From assembly GCA_964596065.1 (NCBI GenBank), contig CAZQSM010000015.1, positions 1 to 36,639 on the forward strand: DNA of 36,639 nt, read 5' to 3'. The position numbers were made by a program, and so were the translations under genes. Origin of the DNA: SZUA-254 sp964596065. Lineage in GTDB: Bacteria; Bacteroidota; Ignavibacteria; UBA10030; SZUA-254. This document shows, one piece after another, positions 33,277-36,639 of the stretch. The first letter of the stretch is position 1; each line of letters starts with the position of its first letter. Below the pieces are notes generated by a model. The model was not told the DNA's origin, made no database searches, and was given only the letters and a program-made list of their open reading frames with translations.

Positions 33277-34974
33277 TTACTTGATGCGGACGAACTCGAT
33301 GCGGCGGTTTTTCGCCCGGCCCTCGGCGGTGGCATTGTCGGCGATCGGCTTGACGAAGCCGTACCCACGCGTCGTCATCCGTTCGGGCGCGACCCCGAGA
33401 CCCACCAGGTATTCCTTGACGCTCTCGGCCCGGCGGAGCGAGAGGTCCTGATTCAGCTTCGCTCCCCCGACGTTGTCGGTGTGGCCGTGGATCGCGACTT
33501 CCGCGTCACGGTTGGCGAGCAGGCTGCTCGCGACCTGGTCGAGGATCGCCCTCGCCCCGGGAAGGAGCGTGGCCTTGTTCGTTTCAAAATTGACGCCCTC
33601 GAGGATGATCCGTTCGCCCACCTTGATGATCGGGACGTCATCGGCGGCGTCGAGGGGATTCAGGTTGAGCTGGATTTCACGGCCGTCGGCGACGCCACCG
33701 TTGTCGGTGTCGGCCACGAGGGGGTTCGTCCTGTACCGGAGGACCTCGTCGCCGTCGGAAAGGTCGTCGCCGTCGGTATCGGGCCTGAGCGGATCGGTTT
33801 GCCGGCTCCGCACCTCGTCGCCGTCGGTGAGGCCGTCGCCGTCGGTGTCCCGCTTCAGCGGGTGGGTGCGGTAGTTCCGCACTTCGTCCCCGTCGTTGAG
33901 GCCGTCGCCGTCGGTGTCCGGATTGAGCGGGTCCGTCGTCGAGCCGGTCGGGTCCTGCACGGCCGGTGACCGGAGCCCCCCGCCGAGGGAAGCGAACTGC
34001 GTGACGGCCGGGCGGCGGGCCGGGGAGGGCGCCCCGGTGAGGTCGAGGAGATTTTCGAAGTTCAGGCCCCGCAGCCCGCCCCAGAAGAGTCCATCCGGAG
34101 CGCGGTTCACCTGGTAGGGAGTCAGGACTTCGTACCCGTCGTCGAGACCGTCGTCGTCGGTGTCCGGATCGAGGGGGTTGGTTTTATACCTGAACACTTC
34201 GTCACCGTCACGGAGCCGGTCGCCGTCGGTGTCGGGATTGAGCGGGTCGGTCTTATAGACTTTCACCTCTTCCCCGTCCTTGAGCCCGTCGCCATCGGTG
34301 TCGGGGTTGAGCGGGTCTGTCCCGATGCGTTTCTCTTCATCGTTGAGCAGACCGTCGCCGTCGAGGTCGTTGTTCTGTTCGGTGAGAAATCCGAAGACCT
34401 GGAGCCCGATCCCCCAGAACGAGTCGTTCCCCTCAAGTTCCACGTCATCGAGGTTGTCCGTCATCGTAAAGTTGTAACCGGCGTTGACGCCGAAGGCGTA
34501 CTGATCATTCAGGTAGTACTCGGCCCCGATCCCAACCGGAACGTAGGGGCTCAGCCTGCCGTACTCGCTGTTCGCGGCCCGCGGAAGTTGCTGGTTCCTT
34601 GCGTCCTTGGGATCGAACACGATGACCCCCAACCCACCGAAGACGAATGGCCGGAACGGGTTCTTCTTCACGAGCTGGAGGTGGAACCGGACGTCGATTG
34701 GATAAAGGAGGGTGCTGAAAAACTTCCCCATCCCTTCGGCCTCGAGCAGACCCATCCCCGCGCCTGCCTCAATCCCGAACGATTCACCCGTGTAAAAACG
34801 GAGGAACACGCGACCGATCGGATTGTCACGATAACCGCCGATATCCGCGTTCGGTGAGGCCATCCCGAACGACGCTCCCACACCCGTGCCGGGTGCCTGC
34901 TCCTGTGAACGAAGCTCGACGGAGGCACACAACATCGCCACCGCCATCACCGAGAGCGTTGAACGGAACATCAT
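33277..34974 (-). CDS. OmpA-family outer-membrane protein with thrombospondin type 3 repeats
   Basis: 565 residues. A signal peptide (about 1-22) is followed by an eight-strand-like barrel (25-200: GVGASFGMA, YPIDVRFHLQ, PFVFGGLGVIVF, YGVNAG-like strands). Calcium-binding TSP3-type repeats built on DxDGDGLxDGDE fill 203-283 and 347-440, separated by a 60-residue insert. A C-terminal OmpA peptidoglycan-binding domain spans 452-565 (HGHTDNVGGAKLN, with diaminopimelate-binding D500 and an arginine of NRRIEFV). It anchors the outer membrane to the cell wall, with the repeats acting as a rigid, calcium-dependent spacer. The ATG at 34974 is followed by a second ATG. It has its own promoter and terminator. 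Confidence 0.93.
   Translation of the reverse strand: MMFRSTLSVMAVAMLCASVELRSQEQAPGTGVGASFGMASPNADIGGYRDNPIGRVFLRFYTGESFGIEAGAGMGLLEAEGMGKFFSTLLYPIDVRFHLQLVKKNPFRPFVFGGLGVIVFDPKDARNQQLPRAANSEYGRLSPYVPVGIGAEYYLNDQYAFGVNAGYNFTMTDNLDDVELEGNDSFWGIGLQVFGFLTEQNNDLDGDGLLNDEEKRIGTDPLNPDTDGDGLKDGEEVKVYKTDPLNPDTDGDRLRDGDEVFRYKTNPLDPDTDDDGLDDGYEVLTPYQVNRAPDGLFWGGLRGLNFENLLDLTGAPSPARRPAVTQFASLGGGLRSPAVQDPTGSTTDPLNPDTDGDGLNDGDEVRNYRTHPLKRDTDGDGLTDGDEVRSRQTDPLRPDTDGDDLSDGDEVLRYRTNPLVADTDNGGVADGREIQLNLNPLDAADDVPIIKVGERIILEGVNFETNKATLLPGARAILDQVASSLLANRDAEVAIHGHTDNVGGAKLNQDLSLRRAESVKEYLVGLGVAPERMTTRGYGFVKPIADNATAEGRAKNRRIEFVRIK
33660..34370 (-). repeat. TSP3 coding repeats within the OmpA gene
   Basis: Imperfect tandem units of about 66-72 bp, each encoding a consensus like TDPLNPDTDGDGLxDGDEV. 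Four lie at about 34125-34370 and four to five at about 33660-33935, with a non-repetitive block between them. The near-identical DNA core (GTCGCCGTCGGTGTC on the plus strand) makes the region prone to recombination and to assembly collapse. Confidence 0.85.
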
Positions 34975-35004
34975 TTGGATTGGGGGTTTAGATATGACTC
35001 AAAA

Positions 35005-35033
35005 AATGTACGTTTTGACCCGTTGAAAGTCAA
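35005..35033 (-). promoter_or_regulatory. Sigma-70 promoter of the OmpA/TSP3 gene
   Basis: On the minus strand TTGACT (35028-35033), a 17-bp spacer and TACATT (35005-35010), leaving a leader of about 25 nt. It lies in the 107-bp gap after rho, in which no T-tailed terminator for rho was seen. Confidence 0.65.
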
Positions 35034-35081
35034 GCCTCCGCTCTCCGCGGCGGGCGGCCGGAACGGGGAAAACGGGCGGAT

Positions 35082-36335
35082 TCAGCTGTTCATCGACTTC
35101 AGGAACTCCTTGTTCGACTTCGTCCCGCGCATTTTTTCGGTCAGGAAATCCATCGCCTCGACCGTCGAGAAATCGCTCAGGAACTTCCGCAAGACCCAGA
35201 CCCTGCTCAGTTCGTCCGATTCCAGGAGCAGTTCCTCCTTTCGCGTGCCCGAGCGGTTGACGTCGATCGCGGGGAAGATCCGCTTGTCGGCGAGCTTCCG
35301 GTCGAGGATGATTTCCATGTTGCCGGTGCCCTTGAACTCCTCGAAAATCACCTCGTCCATCCGGCTCCCCGTTTCGACGAGCGCGGTGGCGATGATGGTC
35401 AGCGAGCCGCCCTCCTCGACGTTTCTCGCGGCCCCGAAGAAGCGCTTCGGCCGGTGGAGGGCGTTCGCGTCGACGCCGCCCGAGAGGATCTTTCCGCTGT
35501 GGGGCACCACGGTGTTGTGGGCCCGCGCCAGGCGGGTGATGCTATCGAGCAGGATGACCACGTCGCGCCGGGCCTCGACCAGTCGCTTGGCCTTCTCGAG
35601 CACCATGTCGGAGACCTGGACGTGGCGTTCGGGCGGTTCGTCGAACGTCGAGCTGACGACCTCGGCGTTCACCGACCGTTCCATGTCGGTCACCTCCTCC
35701 GGCCGTTCGTCGATGAGCAGCACGATCAGGTACACCTCCGGATGGTTCCGGAGTATGCTGTTGGCGATCTTCTGGAGCAGGATCGTCTTGCCGGCCTTCG
35801 GCGGCGAGACGATCATTCCGCGCTGGCCCTTCCCGAGCGGCGCCAGGAGGTCCATGATCCGCATCGCGTACTCGCCTGGGGCGGTCTCGAGCAACAGCCG
35901 GCCGTTCGGGTAGAGCGGCGTGAGGTTGTCGAAGAGCACCCGGTCGCGGATCGCGTCGGGGGTCTCGTCGTTGACCGCCTCCACCCGCAGGAGCGCGAAA
36001 AACCGCTCCCCCTCCTTCGGGGGACGGACCTGCCCGCTCACGGAGTCGCCGGTCCGCAGGACGAACTTCTTGATCTGCGAGGGAGAGACGTAGATATCGT
36101 CGGGCGAAGGGAGATAATTGTAGTCGACCGACCGGAGAAATCCGTAGCCGTCGGGGAGGACTTCGAGGACGCCCTTGCTGAAGGTGAGACCGTCCTTCTC
36201 AGTCTGGGCCTCCAGGATCTTGAAGATCATATCCTGCTTTCGGAGATCCGCGTACCCCGTGATGTTGAGGTCCTTGGCGATCTTCGTCAGGTCGGAGATT
36301 TTTTTGGATTTCAGTTCGGTGATGTCCATGGGCAT
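35082..36335 (-). CDS. rho: Transcription termination factor Rho
   Basis: A hexameric RNA helicase that ends transcription. The 417 residues are close to E. coli Rho, without the long N-terminal insertion seen in many Bacteroidota and Actinobacteria. It has an N-terminal helical domain (MDITELKSKKISDLTKIAKDL), an RNA-binding cold-shock-like domain (GVLEVLPDGYGFLRS, YLPSPDDIYVSPSQIKKF), Walker A in PPKAGKT, Walker B in VVILLDSITRLARA, the Q-loop region SGGVDANALHRPKRFFGAARN and the R-loop GTGNMEI. The start is ATG 36335, with a second ATG two codons later that also fits. A roughly 170-nt leader precedes it. Confidence 0.97.
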   Translation of the reverse strand: MPMDITELKSKKISDLTKIAKDLNITGYADLRKQDMIFKILEAQTEKDGLTFSKGVLEVLPDGYGFLRSVDYNYLPSPDDIYVSPSQIKKFVLRTGDSVSGQVRPPKEGERFFALLRVEAVNDETPDAIRDRVLFDNLTPLYPNGRLLLETAPGEYAMRIMDLLAPLGKGQRGMIVSPPKAGKTILLQKIANSILRNHPEVYLIVLLIDERPEEVTDMERSVNAEVVSSTFDEPPERHVQVSDMVLEKAKRLVEARRDVVILLDSITRLARAHNTVVPHSGKILSGGVDANALHRPKRFFGAARNVEEGGSLTIIATALVETGSRMDEVIFEEFKGTGNMEIILDRKLADKRIFPAIDVNRSGTRKEELLLESDELSRVWVLRKFLSDFSTVEAMDFLTEKMRGTKSNKEFLKSMNS

Positions 36336-36477
36336 TGGAGACAGGTCCCCTATGAGAGTGGTAAAAACGTGTGGTTAATTCGTCGAACTGGGAGCATCGC
36401 TGCCCGGTCAGGGTTAAAAGTACGGGTGAAATCCCGAGGTGAAAACGATGTGAGAAGCGGTAGTTAGATTTAGGTCT

Positions 36478-36494
36478 CGCGAGGGAGGCTCGCG
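36478..36494 (-). other. Hairpin in the rho leader
   Basis: A 6-bp stem CGCGAG/CTCGCG with a 5-nt loop lies about 15 nt after the predicted rho transcription start. The leader downstream of it is pyrimidine-rich and otherwise unstructured by eye. Confidence 0.45.
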
Positions 36495-36515
36495 GTGGCT
36501 CGTTCCGTTACGACA

Positions 36516-36544
36516 AATATACTCCCTCCGGGCCTGAAAGTCAA
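36516..36544 (-). promoter_or_regulatory. Sigma-70 promoter of rho
   Basis: On the minus strand TTGACT (36539-36544), a 17-bp spacer and TATATT (36516-36521). The predicted start near 36509 gives a leader of about 174 nt before the rho ATG. Confidence 0.75.
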
Positions 36545-36558
36545 ATCCCGGGGGTAAT

Positions 36559-36574
36559 GCCGCGAACCCGCGGC
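36559..36574 (-). terminator. GC hairpin directly after the truncated barrel gene
   Basis: GCCGCG/CGCGGC with a 4-nt loop begins at the base after the stop codon of the right-edge gene. It lacks a T tract, so its role as a terminator is uncertain. Confidence 0.4.
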
Positions 36575-36639
36575 CTAAAATATCACCTCAAAGGTGATCG
36601 TATGGGTACCCGGGAGGTACTTGAAATTGTTGTAGGCGT
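36575..36639 (-). CDS. C-terminal end of a probable outer-membrane beta-barrel protein (truncated by window edge)
   Basis: The last 21 codons of a gene entering from the right edge, ending in TAG at 36575-36577. The visible peptide ends FKYLPGTHTITFEVIF: alternating polar/hydrophobic residues with a terminal phenylalanine, the usual last strand of a BAM-inserted barrel. The other two frames on this strand stop within 12-24 bases of this one, so coding is not proven. The start, length and family cannot be seen. Confidence 0.5.
   Translation of the reverse strand, partial: AYNNFKYLPGTHTITFEVIF

Overview
The window looks like a chromosomal, GC-rich (roughly 60%) segment of a Gram-negative bacterium of the FCB group, most likely the Ignavibacteria/Chlorobi side of Bacteroidota or a neighbouring candidate phylum. 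The reasons are a type IX secretion (Por) C-terminal sorting domain of the NYPNPFNP class, outer-membrane barrels including an OmpA protein with thrombospondin-type-3 repeats, and a PAS/GAF-rich histidine kinase. The recognisable promoters (TTGxxx, 17 bp, TATATT-like) resemble the E. coli sigma-70 type rather than the TAnnTTTG type of Bacteroidia. A run of exactly 100 N (13478-13577) shows that the piece is scaffolded. Almost every gene is on the minus strand; the exceptions are two genes at 10642-13459.

Layout from left to right. 1-1.1 kb: the 5' part of thrS, and upstream of it tRNA-Val, tRNA-Leu, tRNA-Cys and tRNA-Gly with a good promoter. 1.1-7.9 kb: greA, then the likely operon nuoN, NAD(P)HX repair enzyme, VanZ-like protein, tgt, yajC, ribBA, which ends in an intrinsic terminator. 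8-10.5 kb: a large T9SS-exported protein with a strong terminator and a small secreted proline-rich protein. 10.6-13.5 kb: the plus-strand pair, a GNAT-nitrilase fusion and an AmpG-like MFS transporter. 13.5-19.4 kb: after the gap, nuoJ-nuoK-nuoL-nuoM of complex I, followed with an 8-bp overlap by a CPA2 cation/proton antiporter. 19.5-23 kb: NatA/NatB-like ABC exporter and asnS. 23-28.9 kb: a response regulator with a degenerate histidine-kinase dimerisation domain, and a 1709-residue sensor kinase with a KaiC-like N-terminus that has lost its P-loop. 28.9-29.8 kb: a small outer-membrane barrel protein with a textbook promoter and terminator. 30-33.2 kb: acyl-CoA dehydrogenase, 3-hydroxybutyryl-CoA dehydrogenase and thiolase. 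33.3-36.6 kb: OmpA/TSP3 protein, rho with a long leader, and the last 21 codons of another probable barrel protein.

Together this is mostly housekeeping: translation (thrS, asnS, tgt, tRNAs), transcription elongation and termination (greA, rho), riboflavin and nicotinamide cofactor upkeep, the proton-pumping arm of complex I and short-chain acyl-CoA metabolism. No phage, insertion sequence, CRISPR or obvious defence island was seen. The less ordinary items are the kinase/regulator pair, the complex I cluster broken between nuoM and nuoN with an antiporter attached, a terminator-like hairpin abutting the thrS start codon, and a T10 tract in the spacer of an outer-membrane-protein promoter.
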